A DNA stretch of 64,000 nucleotides. Origin: Natrialba asiatica DSM 12278. GTDB lineage: Archaea > Halobacteriota > Halobacteria > Halobacteriales > Natrialbaceae. Positions 10,003 to 19,046 of this stretch are shown piece by piece; within the stretch, counting starts at the first letter, position 1; each line of letters begins with the position of its first letter. The stretch lies in assembly GCF_000337555.1 (NCBI RefSeq), contig NZ_AOIO01000007.1, forward strand, positions 169,813 through 233,812, given 5' to 3'. The notes under the pieces are model-generated. The model worked only from the letters and a program-made list of their open reading frames with translations. It did no database searches and was not told the origin of the DNA. Position numbers and translations under genes: made by a program.

Positions 10003-10114
10003 GGTGTGCACTCGTTTCGTTGGCCTGGAGGCAGCGATGCGCTGAGGAACTGTCCTCTCGTTCGCCGCTCCGCCCAACTACTGCAACAGTATACGAAAGC
10101 CATATATAGTCCAT

Positions 10115-10130
10115 TTTATCATTCACGTGA
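10115..10130 (+). promoter_or_regulatory. 16-bp motif shared with the GH16 promoter (copy 1)
   Basis: TTTATCATTCACGTGA differs by one base from 10606-10621. It lies next to a minus-strand TATA-like stretch (CTATATATGG, about 10101-10110) for the G8 gene, and 103 bp before the small membrane protein gene on the plus strand. It is a candidate operator of the locus regulator. Confidence 0.45.
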
Positions 10131-10232
10131 TGTTGAGCGCAATCGTCAGGGACGTCGCGCTCGGTTCTCTCAATCCGCCACAGTACCGTTTAATCGGTAC
10201 ATCCAAGTGCCGGCGATGGATCACCCCTGTTA

Positions 10233-10472
10233 ATGGCCGGCACCTATTCGGATCGGTTCTGGAAGACGATCTGCGAGTACCGCTCCGCCGTCGTACTCCT
10301 CTTGGGTCTCGAAGCCGTCCTGCTCGCACTCTTGGTGATCGCGCTGTGGCTACAGCCGGCGGGATCCGAAACGAGAACCGTACTCGCGGCCGATTTCGTC
10401 CTCGTCGGGACCGGCTTTTTTGCCGCGGCCTACGTGCTCTATCGCTGTCGGCAGCGCCGGCACGGCCGCTGA
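10233..10472 (+). CDS. Small two-helix membrane protein
   Basis: A 79-residue protein from ATG 10233. Two hydrophobic segments are visible (SAVVLLLGLEAVLLALLVIA at about 18-37 and a second at about 51-69), and the C-terminus is basic (YRCRQRRHGR), pointing to both ends inside the cell. No family is recognised. It lies between the divergent G8 gene and the GH16 gene, with the shared 16-bp motif upstream, so it may belong to the glucan locus. Function unknown. Confidence 0.6.
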   Translation: MAGTYSDRFWKTICEYRSAVVLLLGLEAVLLALLVIALWLQPAGSETRTVLAADFVLVGTGFFAAAYVLYRCRQRRHGR

Positions 10473-10605
10473 TCACCCCCGAGTGAGCGACGAGACCCGC
10501 GTTCTCGGTTGCCGCTACCACGAGGCGTCGAGTCAGGAAAAATCGTCGTCAGCACGAACGACGAGCCGTAGTACCTCTCCAAAACATCAACCGTACAGAA
10601 TTAAC

Positions 10606-10621
10606 TTTATCATTGACGTGA
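10606..10621 (+). promoter_or_regulatory. 16-bp motif shared with the G8/membrane-protein promoter (copy 2)
   Basis: TTTATCATTGACGTGA lies 128 bp before the GH16 start and matches 10115-10130 in 15 of 16 positions. The preceding bases (TTAAC) extend it into a TATA-like stretch. It is a candidate promoter/operator of the GH16 gene. Confidence 0.45.
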
Positions 10622-10749
10622 CTGTGACATCCATTGTGTCTTCCGGTGGCTCGCGTCGAGTCGATGAGTCGATAGAGTGACACCACTGGAAGCGTGGTCG
10701 GAAGACGCCGATCCGCCGGGAGACAGCGGATACAATCCAATTGAGAACG

Positions 10750-12606
10750 ATGACAGACCAACGACACGCAGCACGGAGAGCAGAGGGTTCGAAAGACACG
10801 ACCGTTCCGCGCAGGCGGTTTCTGGGTGCGGCTGCGGTCGCCGCGGCCGGTGCCGGTCTTGCGAGTTCAGTCGCGAGTGCGGCTCCCGGTGACGTCGCGT
10901 TCGCGGTCAACGCCGGCGGGAGCGCCTACACGGCTGCGGACGGGACTGACTATCGGGCAGATACGAGTTATAGCGGCGGGAGCGCTGCACAGTCGAGCGA
11001 TTCGATCGCCGGTACCGACGACGACGACCTCTACCGGAGCGAGCGATACGGCGATTTCAGCTACGACATTGAACTCGCTGCCGGGACGTACGATATCGAA
11101 CTCCACTTCGCCGAGACATACTGGGAGGCAAGCGGCGACCGCGTGTTCGACGTTTCGGTAGCGGGTACCGAGGCGGTCGCCGATCTCGACATCTACGCCG
11201 AAGTCGGTCACGACGCGGCGCTGGTGCGGACGATTTCCGGCGTCGATGTTCCCGGCGGGACGCTCACGATATCGGCTACTAGCGATGTCGACAATGCCGT
11301 TATCAACGCGATCAGGGTGGTCGAAGCCAACGGCGACGGCTCGTCTAGCCAGCAGCCGTACGGCGGATCGGCGTGGACGATTCCCGGTCGTATCGAGGCT
11401 GAAGATTACGATACTGGTGGCGAAGGCGTTGCCTATCACGACACCACCTCGGGGAACGCTGGCGGCGCGTACCGCGCCGACGATGTCGATATCGAGTCCG
11501 CAACCGAAGGCGGGTACAACGTCGGCTGGATTGCGGCCGACGAATGGCTCGAGTACACCGTTGACGCCGACAGCACCACCACCTACGACCTGGATCTTCG
11601 AGTCGCCTCCGCCTCGGGCGGTGGGCAGGTTCGCGTCGAGGTCGACGGGACCGACGTCACCGGCTCGCTCGATTTCGATGCCACCGGCGGCTGGCAAGAG
11701 TGGACGACCGTTACCGCCGGTTCGGTCAATCTGGCTGCCGGTCAACACGTCGTCCGAGTTTACGCGGAGACCGGTGACTGGAACTTCAACTATCTCGAGT
11801 TACGCCCCGCGGGCGGTGACGGTGGGGCGACCTATCCCGACGATCCGGGGAACCTCGACGGCCGGTCCTGGGACCAGTTCTTCGCCGACCACTTCGACGG
11901 CGACTCGCTCGATACGAGCGTCTGGGTGGACCAGGAAGGGAACGGCCACGACTACGGCGTCCCCGGCTGGGGGAACGGCGAGGAGCAGTATTACAGCCGG
12001 GACAACAGGTGGGTTGAGAATAGCAACCTGGTCGTCGAGATCCGCGAGGAACAGGCGTCGGACGAACACGGGACGTACGACTATACGTCGGGGAAGCTGG
12101 TGACTCAGGGTAATCTCGACTTCCAGTACGGTCGCGTCGACTTCCGTTCGAAGCTCGTCGAGGACCAGGGACTGTGGCCGGCCCACTGGATGTTACCGGC
12201 CGGCGACGCGGCCTGGCCGGACGACGGCGAGATCGACATCATGGAACTGGTCGGTAACGAACCCGCGGCGGTCCACGGAACCGTCCACGGACCCGGTTAC
12301 TCGGGCGGCGGCTCCATCGGCGGGGGCTATCACCTCGACAGCGGCGTCTTCGCCGACGACTTCCACGTCTTCTCCGTCGTGTGGGATCCCGGTGTGATCA
12401 AGTGGTACGTCGACGGCGAGCACTTTTTCACGGTCACCCGCGAGGACGTCGAGAGCGGCGGTAACGACTGGGTGTTCGACGACGGCCCCTTCTGGTTAAT
12501 TCTCAATTGCGCCGTCGGCGGCGAGTGGCCCGGCTCGCCCGACGAAACGACGACCTTCCCGCAGCGGATGGAGATCGACTACGTTCGGCTGTTCACCGAA
12601 GCGTAA
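10750..12606 (+). CDS. Secreted GH16 laminarinase with malectin-like and CBM6 domains
   Basis: A 618-residue endo-1,3(4)-beta-glucanase from ATG 10750 (a TTG nine bases upstream is less likely). A Tat signal (PRRRFLGAAAVAAAG, about residues 22-36) is followed by a malectin-like domain (about 45-195), a CBM6-type module (IPGRIEAEDYD... about 210-355) and a GH16 catalytic domain (about 370-618). The catalytic signature is DGEIDIMELVG, with Glu494 as nucleophile, Asp496 and Glu499 as acid/base. GH16 enzymes of this type open internal beta-1,3 bonds, complementing GH81. The gene follows the divergent promoter region of the G8 gene and faces the ABC transporter operon. A long leader of about 100 nt is implied. 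Confidence 0.93.
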   Translation: MTDQRHAARRAEGSKDTTVPRRRFLGAAAVAAAGAGLASSVASAAPGDVAFAVNAGGSAYTAADGTDYRADTSYSGGSAAQSSDSIAGTDDDDLYRSERYGDFSYDIELAAGTYDIELHFAETYWEASGDRVFDVSVAGTEAVADLDIYAEVGHDAALVRTISGVDVPGGTLTISATSDVDNAVINAIRVVEANGDGSSSQQPYGGSAWTIPGRIEAEDYDTGGEGVAYHDTTSGNAGGAYRADDVDIESATEGGYNVGWIAADEWLEYTVDADSTTTYDLDLRVASASGGGQVRVEVDGTDVTGSLDFDATGGWQEWTTVTAGSVNLAAGQHVVRVYAETGDWNFNYLELRPAGGDGGATYPDDPGNLDGRSWDQFFADHFDGDSLDTSVWVDQEGNGHDYGVPGWGNGEEQYYSRDNRWVENSNLVVEIREEQASDEHGTYDYTSGKLVTQGNLDFQYGRVDFRSKLVEDQGLWPAHWMLPAGDAAWPDDGEIDIMELVGNEPAAVHGTVHGPGYSGGGSIGGGYHLDSGVFADDFHVFSVVWDPGVIKWYVDGEHFFTVTREDVESGGNDWVFDDGPFWLILNCAVGGEWPGSPDETTTFPQRMEIDYVRLFTEA

Positions 12607-12772
12607 GCACGAATCGAGACGATAACCGGTGGGGGGATCTCTTATTCAGTGGTGTGCCACCGGCGGAACAGATATCTCGTTGTGAAGGCAACGGCTAACC
12701 GAGAAAACATTCATTTATTTGAAAAGTACACGCGAGAACCATGTCACTGAAGCGGACGGCTGTGAACCGCTG

Positions 12773-13858
12773 TTACCGCTCGTCAGCGTCGAGGCTGGCT
12801 CCCTCGAGTGGATCGCTGTGCCAGTACTCGCTGTCTTCCTCGCTACGAAAGCAGGACACTCGGTGGGAAGCCTCGCCGACCGAGCGCCTGTCGGGGGTCA
12901 TTTCACGGCAGTGTTCGGTCGCGTACGGACACCGCGTGTGGAACCGACAGCCGGAGGGCGGATCGACCGGATCGGGGATATCGATCTCCCGAACCGGCGG
13001 CTCTGCCGGACCCTCCTCGATGCCGAGGGAAGGAGTCGCCCACTTCAACACCTTCGTATAGGGGTGCTGTGGGTTCCGGAGCACTTCTTCCGCACCACCG
13101 AGTTCAACGAGTTCACCGAGGTACATCACGCCGAGTCGACCGTCAGCGTGCTCGGCCAAATAGCGAGCGTTCGAAAGGTCGTGTGAGATAAAGAGAAAGG
13201 ACGTGTCGAACGCGCCCTGGAGTTCGAGCATCAGGTCCATCACTTCGACACGCAGTGAGACATCGAGCGCGCTCACGGCCTCGTCGGCCAGGATGAGGTC
13301 CGGATTCATCAGCAGCGCTCGAACCAGTGCGACGCGCTGTTTCTCCCCGCCGCTCAGTTGATGGGGATACCGCCGGGCGTAGTCGTGGGGCGGCGTCATC
13401 CCGACGCGCTCTAACATCGCGAGGATTCGCGCCTCGCGGTCTTCGGGACCCAGCTCTGTCTGGACCGTCTTCAGCGGTTCGGCGAGCGATGCCTCGACGG
13501 TTCGGTGTGGATTCAACGACGATCCGGGGTCCTGGTGAATAATCTGCAGCGACTGACGGATCTCCGAATACGGGATTGACGGGTTCGTGAAGCGTTTTTT
13601 GGCGTTCCAGATATCCTGCCCGCGGAAGGTGACGGTACCTGAACTCGGTTGTTGGAGGCCAACGGCCGCCTTGCCGAGGGTAGTTTTGCCGCTGCCGGAC
13701 TCGCCGACGATGGCGACGACATCGTTTTCGGGAATATCGAGGTCGACACCGTCGACTGCTTGCACCGTCCGTGGTCCCTCGAAGGGATTGAGGGTGCCGT
13801 CCATTTCGAAGTGGATGTCGACGCCGGACATCGAAACGACGGGGTCGTCTGCGCTCAT
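12773..13858 (-). CDS. Opp/Dpp-type ABC transporter ATP-binding protein (DppF-like)
   Basis: A 361-residue ATPase, last gene of a five-gene importer operon. Walker A GESGSGKT (residues 52-59), signature LSGGEKQR (168-175), Walker B LILADEA (about 188-194) and a switch His (ISHD) are intact. The C-terminal oligopeptide/dipeptide extension carries the usual Cys cluster (CRFHTRCPYATEHC), which in this subfamily can hold an iron-sulfur cluster. It pairs with the DppD-like ATPase to power import. Its start overlaps the upstream stop by 4 bp (ATGA). The context suggests beta-gluco-oligosaccharides rather than peptides as substrate, as known for Opp-type sugar importers of hyperthermophiles. Confidence 0.9.
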   Translation of the reverse strand: MSADDPVVSMSGVDIHFEMDGTLNPFEGPRTVQAVDGVDLDIPENDVVAIVGESGSGKTTLGKAAVGLQQPSSGTVTFRGQDIWNAKKRFTNPSIPYSEIRQSLQIIHQDPGSSLNPHRTVEASLAEPLKTVQTELGPEDREARILAMLERVGMTPPHDYARRYPHQLSGGEKQRVALVRALLMNPDLILADEAVSALDVSLRVEVMDLMLELQGAFDTSFLFISHDLSNARYLAEHADGRLGVMYLGELVELGGAEEVLRNPQHPYTKVLKWATPSLGIEEGPAEPPVREIDIPDPVDPPSGCRFHTRCPYATEHCREMTPDRRSVGEASHRVSCFRSEEDSEYWHSDPLEGASLDADER

Positions 13859-14913
13859 CGGCTCACCTCCGTCGTCAGATCGATTTCGTCGGGGACGCGC
13901 TCCCAGTAGTGACAGGCGACGTCGTGGGTTTCGCTGGCGGCTTCCATAGCGGGCTTGACTGCCGCACAGTCAGCGGTCGCCAGCGGGCATCGCTCGTGGT
14001 ACGGACAGCCCGGTGGCACGTCGACGGGATCGGGTGCTGACCCCTCGATCGGTTGCATCTCCGCTAGCGGTGACTCGATATCGGGCGTCGAGTTCAGCAG
14101 CGCTCGGGTGTAGGGATGCCTCGGGGAGCGAAGGAGTTCCTCGGTCCCGCTGACTTCGGCGAGTTCGAACGCGTAAAGGACGCCGATCCGGTCCGCGAGC
14201 TTCGTCACGAGCGGCAGGTCGTGCGTGATAAAGACCATCGTCAGGTCGTACTTCTCCCGGAGAGCAGAGAGCAGGCTGATGATCGATCGCTGCATCAGCA
14301 GGTCAAGCGCCGCCGTCGGCTCGTCCATCACGAGCACGTCCGGTTCGAGGACGAGCGAGAGTGCGATGAGCGCGCGCTGTTTCATCCCGCCGGAGAGTTC
14401 GTGGGGGTAACTGCCGAGCACGCGACCGGGATCGAGATAGAGATCCGAGAGGAGTTCGTGCGTCCGTTCCATTCCCGACTCGACGTCGTAGCCGTGTGCT
14501 TCGAGCGTCTCGACGAAGTGGCCGCGGAGTTTCAGCGTCGGGTTGAACGAGGAGAGCGCACCCTGGAATACCATCGAAATGTCCTCCCAGCGTAGCTGCT
14601 GGAGTTGATCGTCCGAACGGTCGAGGACATCGATCTCCCGGCCCTCCGCCGGCCGGTAGGTGATCGTCCCGGTGGTTACTCCGGGTTCGACGACGGCGTC
14701 CAACAGTGCGGACGCGAACATCGACTTCCCGGAGCCGGATTCGCCGACGATACCGATGATCTCGTTGCGCTCGATGTCGATGTCCAATCCGTTGAGGACC
14801 GTCGACGTGCCGCGGTCCATAGTGAACTCGACGGAGAGGTCCCGACAGGTGAGGATGGCGTCTGATCGGGTCTGGGTCTTCGCGGTGGGCGCCGCATCGG
14901 CGTGTCTGCTCAT
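13855..14913 (-). CDS. Opp/Dpp-type ABC transporter ATP-binding protein (DppD-like)
   Basis: A 352-residue ATPase with Walker A GESGSGKS (about 58-65), signature LSGGMKQR, Walker B VLVMDEPT and ITHD switch. The C-terminal family extension has the Cys motif CPYHERCPLATADC. It is the second ATPase of the importer and overlaps its neighbours by 4 bp at both ends, showing tight translational coupling. It couples ATP hydrolysis to uptake through the two permeases encoded just upstream. Confidence 0.9.
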   Translation of the reverse strand: MSRHADAAPTAKTQTRSDAILTCRDLSVEFTMDRGTSTVLNGLDIDIERNEIIGIVGESGSGKSMFASALLDAVVEPGVTTGTITYRPAEGREIDVLDRSDDQLQQLRWEDISMVFQGALSSFNPTLKLRGHFVETLEAHGYDVESGMERTHELLSDLYLDPGRVLGSYPHELSGGMKQRALIALSLVLEPDVLVMDEPTAALDLLMQRSIISLLSALREKYDLTMVFITHDLPLVTKLADRIGVLYAFELAEVSGTEELLRSPRHPYTRALLNSTPDIESPLAEMQPIEGSAPDPVDVPPGCPYHERCPLATADCAAVKPAMEAASETHDVACHYWERVPDEIDLTTEVSR

Positions 14914-15947
14914 CGGATCCCACCCCCGGTCGTCGTGGTCGTTTCATCCGCCGGTTCGTCGGCGGTGTCGGTTGTCGAGGAATGACGGGCACGAACGCGC
15001 GGATTGAACATTCGATCCGTGCCCTGTGAGAACAGGATTAGACCGAACGATAGAAGCGTGATCGCCGCCAGCGGCGCGATCAGCCAGTGGGCCAGCGACA
15101 TGACGTGCATCGCACCGCCGCTGACCGCCTGATCGATCATGACGCCCCAATTGACGACGCTGTCGTAGGGCAATACGCCGAGGAAGTACAGCCCGATCGA
15201 GGCGAAGATAACCTGTCTCGCCGCATTAACGAACGTAATTAACACGTATGGCATGATGTTTGGAAGGATGTCTTTGACGATGATCGTCGGGGTCGATAGC
15301 CCCATGGCCTGCGATGCCTCCACGTAGGAGTGGCGGCTAATCGAGAGGACTTGTGACCGGATCTCTCTGGCGAGTCCGGCCCAAACGTTGATTGTCAGGA
15401 CGAGTCCCGTGACGACCGGGTCCTGCGGTTCGAGTAGCGCGGCCAGGATAACGATGAGCGGAAGCCCTGGGATGGTCATCACGATGTCAGTGAGCAGTGA
15501 GAGGACCCGATCGGTTCGTCCGCCGGAAAACCCTGCGGTCGTGCCCACGGTGACGCCAAGGACCGTCACGAACAGGCCGCCGGCGACGATCATCTGCAGC
15601 ATCGACGGTGTTGCGTGGATGATCTGGGCGAGGATGTCGCGACCGAGATTGTCGGTTCCGAGGGGGTGGGTCAGCCCCTCGGAGAGGGGCGTGATTGACC
15701 GCGGCCCCTGGTTGACTTCCGGTTCCGTGTAGAGTCTCGGACCGAATAGGCCGACGAGCGCGTACAGTAGCAGGATCGACGCGCCGATGCGAGCACGGAC
15801 ATCGCCTCGGATGATCCGACCCGGGGCGAGCACCCACCGGTCGAACAGCCGCCGGTAGCGCTCTCTGCGACTCATCGTCTTGTCGGCCACGGCTTCGAAC
15901 GCGTCACCGTCGTCGATCGCACGCAGTGATTCCGTGCGTTCGCTCAT
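14910..15947 (-). CDS. Opp/Dpp-type ABC transporter permease (DppC-like)
   Basis: A 345-residue membrane protein with an N-terminal cytoplasmic stretch, a first helix (IGASILLLYALVGLFGPRLY) and a BPD_transp domain with five more helices. The ATPase-docking EAA loop is visible (EASQAMGLSTPTIIVKDIL). A soluble loop after helix 1 is typical of DppC. The C-terminus is Thr/Asp-rich. It overlaps the DppB-like gene by 4 bp. Confidence 0.9.
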   Translation of the reverse strand: MSERTESLRAIDDGDAFEAVADKTMSRRERYRRLFDRWVLAPGRIIRGDVRARIGASILLLYALVGLFGPRLYTEPEVNQGPRSITPLSEGLTHPLGTDNLGRDILAQIIHATPSMLQMIVAGGLFVTVLGVTVGTTAGFSGGRTDRVLSLLTDIVMTIPGLPLIVILAALLEPQDPVVTGLVLTINVWAGLAREIRSQVLSISRHSYVEASQAMGLSTPTIIVKDILPNIMPYVLITFVNAARQVIFASIGLYFLGVLPYDSVVNWGVMIDQAVSGGAMHVMSLAHWLIAPLAAITLLSFGLILFSQGTDRMFNPRVRARHSSTTDTADEPADETTTTTGGGIR

Positions 15948-16972
15948 CGGTGATCACCCCCTCGAGTCTGGGCTCGAGGATCGATGAGCCCGTACGTGAG
16001 ATCGGCGATGTAGACGCCGAGCACGACTGCGACCGTCATCACGAGGAAGACGCCCATCATGAGCGGGTAGTCGCGCGCTTCCAGCCCCTCGATCATGTAG
16101 TACCCGACGCCGGGGTACGTGAACACCTGTTCGAGGATGACGCTGCCGCCGAGCGCGAACCCGATGGCAATGAGGAGCGCCGTATACAGCGGCAATACCG
16201 CGTTTCGACCGACGTAGCGCGTCGCGATTCGCCGCTCGGAGAGCCCGCGAAGCCGCGCGACTCGCAGGTATTCCTCACCGAGTACTTGGATGCTGTTGCC
16301 GCGCATCCGCAACGCCCAGCCGCCGGCCGCGACAACCGTGTACGACAGGATTAGCAACGAGGCGTGCCAGAGGGCGTCGCCGAGGAAGGCAAGCGTCTGG
16401 ATCGGCTCCAGTAGCCCCACTGTCGGTTCCATTTCCGTCGAGTACCGACCGCCCGTCGGAAACAGCTCGAGCTGATAGCCGAGGAACCAGATCGACAGAA
16501 TGCCGACGATGTAGTTCGGAATCGAGTTGCAGAAAATCGAGAGCACGGAGAGGCCGTTGTCGAAGTAACTCCCCTCCTTGTACGCCATTATGGCCCCGAA
16601 TGAGATGCCGATGGCGAACGAGAGCAATAGCGCGAGGGACATCGTGAAGATCGTCCACGGAAGCGCCTCCGAGATAATCTCCGAGACGGGAACGCCCTCG
16701 TTGATCGACTCGCCGAGGTCTCCTTGCAGCAGTCCGGCCACGTAGTTGATGTACTGCTCGTGGAGCGGCGCATCCGGGAGGACGTTGAGTTTCTGCTCGA
16801 CACGGTGGTCAATATCGGCCTGCGACAGCTGGGGATTGTTCTGGATGAGTTCCGCTCGGTAGGCGTCTGCGGGGTTACCGGGCATCAGCCGCAGAAGGAA
16901 AAACGCGAGGGTCATCACCGAGACCACCGTGATGACCGCCTGAAGTGTGCGTTCGAGGTAGTATTGTTGCAT
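15944..16972 (-). CDS. Opp/Dpp-type ABC transporter permease (DppB-like)
   Basis: A 342-residue permease starting MQQYYLERTLQAVITVVSV, with the N-terminal helix and LRLMPGNPADAY motif characteristic of DppB/OppB, a large external loop, and an EAA loop (ARLRGLSERRIATRYVGRN). It forms the translocation pore with the DppC-like protein. It lies 21 bp after the binding-protein gene, in the same operon. Confidence 0.9.
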   Translation of the reverse strand: MQQYYLERTLQAVITVVSVMTLAFFLLRLMPGNPADAYRAELIQNNPQLSQADIDHRVEQKLNVLPDAPLHEQYINYVAGLLQGDLGESINEGVPVSEIISEALPWTIFTMSLALLLSFAIGISFGAIMAYKEGSYFDNGLSVLSIFCNSIPNYIVGILSIWFLGYQLELFPTGGRYSTEMEPTVGLLEPIQTLAFLGDALWHASLLILSYTVVAAGGWALRMRGNSIQVLGEEYLRVARLRGLSERRIATRYVGRNAVLPLYTALLIAIGFALGGSVILEQVFTYPGVGYYMIEGLEARDYPLMMGVFLVMTVAVVLGVYIADLTYGLIDPRAQTRGGDHR

Positions 16973-16993
16973 GGGTTGTGGCGCTCGTCCGAG

Positions 16994-18781
16994 CTAGTCC
17001 TCGGCCTTCGCAACGAGTTTTCCAACGCGAGGGAGATACGTCGTCGGGTACTGGACGGACGTCGCCGGGTCCGGGTTCTCGGCGACCTTGAAGTTCTCGA
17101 CGGAGACGAAACACTGGTCGATCTTCTCCTGTACCGGAAGTTGGGGTAGGTCGTAGTTGAAGATCCACGCCAACTCCTGAATTTTCCGACGTGCGGCGTC
17201 GCTGTCGGCATCCATACCGACGAGTGCTTCGAGTTCAGGCGCGAGTTCGACCGTTTCGGGATCCCCGTCGGGGTCGCCCTTCGGTGGAACGTCGACCGAT
17301 GTGGGGTAGTTGTAGACGGTCTGGGCGTCCGCGCTGTTTAGGTTCCAGTTGAGGGAGTGGTAGGGGTACGTCCAGCCGTCGGACCACCAGAAGCCGGCCG
17401 CATCGAAGCCCGTATCGCCGTAGAGGTCCTGTCCGAAGTAGACGCTGTCGTCCCGGGTGATGAGGTTGGTCTCGATGCCGAAGTCCTGGAGGTGCTGGTT
17501 GAACGTGATCAGGGCATCGACCCACTCGTTCCAGGCGGCGGGCACCTTGCATTCGAACGTGAGTGTCTCGCCGTCCTCGTCGACCCAGGTGCCGTCTTCC
17601 ATCGAGAAGCCGGCCGACTCGAGCAGTTCGGCGGCGCGGTCGGTGTTCCGCCCAGCGTACTCCTCGAAGCCGCCCGGATTGTCGAGCCAGTCGTCGGCTG
17701 AATCGTCGAAGTTGCCGACGATTCCCGTTGGCGTTCCAACGGGTGCTTTTGCGTCGCCACCGCCCGCGGAGTTCTCCGCGACGATTTCGCGATCGACGGC
17801 GTGGGCGATCGCTTTGCGGACCGCTCGCCGTCCGAAGTGCTTGTGATCGTGGTCGAACGCGATCGACAGGCCCCAGTTGGCGGGTTGTTGAATCTCGAGG
17901 ACGGAGTTGGGGAACGATCCCATGATGTCCGGCGATGTGAAGATGTTGTGTAGGGCATCGACCGAGCCGCCGCGGATCGCCTGCCAGGCTTGCTCGTTCC
18001 CGTCGATGAACCGGAACCGGTACTCGGCAAAATTAACCCTATCGGCCCAGTGGGAGTCTTCGAACTTCGTGGTGACGAGTTCTTGCTCGCCGGTGCGTTC
18101 GTACTGGAACGGGCCCGTCCCGATCGGTTCCGCGGCCGCGAAGTCCGAGAGAGCTGTTGACTCGGGATCGTCCTCCAGTTCCGAGAGGATGTCGTCGTAC
18201 TGCGCAGCCGGCGTGTCGAGCAGCATGCTCTTGATCGAGTTGAGGAAGACGGGCTCGGAAACGGTCGTTTCGAGTCCGACCTCGACGGTCGTCTCGTCAA
18301 CGGCGGTGACGTTCTCGACGGCGGTGAAGTTTCCGATCGGGTGGCTGTCGTATAGCGAAATGTGGAGTTTCCGGACGAGATCGTCCGCCGTGGCGTCAGT
18401 GCCGTTGTGCCAGGTCAGATCATCCTGTACCGTCAGTGTTGCCGCATCTTCGGTGACCTCCCAGTCGGCGAGGGCTCCTGCAACGAATTCCCCGGTCGTC
18501 GCCTGGAAGTACACGAGCCGGTCGAAGACCACGTAGCCGGGTCGGTCCGGATAGTTACTGTCGTTCGCACTGTTCCATTGCATGTCTTCGGGGAGGACCG
18601 ATGTTGGCGCGGTGAACGTTCGGTCGGTCATTGGCTCATCGCCGGTGATCTCCTCGTTGCTCGGGCTGCTGTCGGTACCGAAACAGCCTGCAAGCGCCGC
18701 CGCCCCCGTCGCGCCGACCAACTGGAGGAATGGCCGGCGTGATGCCTCTACGTCTCTGTGGAACATGCCCTCTGATCGCAT
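16994..18781 (-). CDS. Extracellular solute-binding protein, family 5 (Tat lipoprotein)
   Basis: A 595-residue binding protein, first gene of the importer operon. The N-terminus has a Tat motif (SRRPFLQLVG, Arg15-Arg16) and a lipobox (ALAGC, Cys33), so the mature protein is probably lipid-anchored outside the cell. The rest matches SBP_bac_5 (peptide, nickel and oligosaccharide binders). Family 5 also contains binders of cellobiose and other beta-glucosides in Thermotoga and Pyrococcus, and the surrounding glucanases make laminari-oligosaccharides the likely cargo; this is inference. A minus-strand TATA-like AAATTATTTA lies about 30-40 bp upstream of the start. Confidence 0.88.
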   Translation of the reverse strand: MRSEGMFHRDVEASRRPFLQLVGATGAAALAGCFGTDSSPSNEEITGDEPMTDRTFTAPTSVLPEDMQWNSANDSNYPDRPGYVVFDRLVYFQATTGEFVAGALADWEVTEDAATLTVQDDLTWHNGTDATADDLVRKLHISLYDSHPIGNFTAVENVTAVDETTVEVGLETTVSEPVFLNSIKSMLLDTPAAQYDDILSELEDDPESTALSDFAAAEPIGTGPFQYERTGEQELVTTKFEDSHWADRVNFAEYRFRFIDGNEQAWQAIRGGSVDALHNIFTSPDIMGSFPNSVLEIQQPANWGLSIAFDHDHKHFGRRAVRKAIAHAVDREIVAENSAGGGDAKAPVGTPTGIVGNFDDSADDWLDNPGGFEEYAGRNTDRAAELLESAGFSMEDGTWVDEDGETLTFECKVPAAWNEWVDALITFNQHLQDFGIETNLITRDDSVYFGQDLYGDTGFDAAGFWWSDGWTYPYHSLNWNLNSADAQTVYNYPTSVDVPPKGDPDGDPETVELAPELEALVGMDADSDAARRKIQELAWIFNYDLPQLPVQEKIDQCFVSVENFKVAENPDPATSVQYPTTYLPRVGKLVAKAED

Positions 18782-18808
18782 GGTGTTACCCTACGTTACG
18801 TGTACCAT

Positions 18809-18822
18809 TGTAAATAATTTTT
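18809..18822 (-). promoter_or_regulatory. Promoter of the ABC transporter operon
   Basis: On the minus strand an AT-rich AAAATTATTTACAA stretch stands 28-41 bp before the binding-protein ATG at 18781, the spacing expected of an archaeal TATA box with a very short leader. The divergent GH3 gene begins 265 bp away; the spacer holds no gene. Confidence 0.45.
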
Positions 18823-19013
18823 GAATCTATACTATTTGTGATGTCTATTTCACTGTGTGTCCGTGCGGCCCGAATGGAAACGGCGGAGAATCGGTGGCAG
18901 GATGTAAGGTGGAACCGATCGGCGTGTTCGACTGCGGGCAACAAGCGACTGACAGCGTGCGGTGATCGTTCCTCCTACTCGCCGACCGTCGCATTCCGGA
19001 CGGTGAGGGATAC

Positions 19014-19022
19014 GTTTATTTA
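19014..19022 (+). promoter_or_regulatory. Promoter of the GH3 gene
   Basis: GTTTATTTA is centred about 29 bp before the ATG at 19047, as in a near-leaderless haloarchaeal transcript. No Shine-Dalgarno sequence is visible before the start. Confidence 0.5.
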
Positions 19023-19046
19023 CTACCTCTCCAGATAACTACATCC

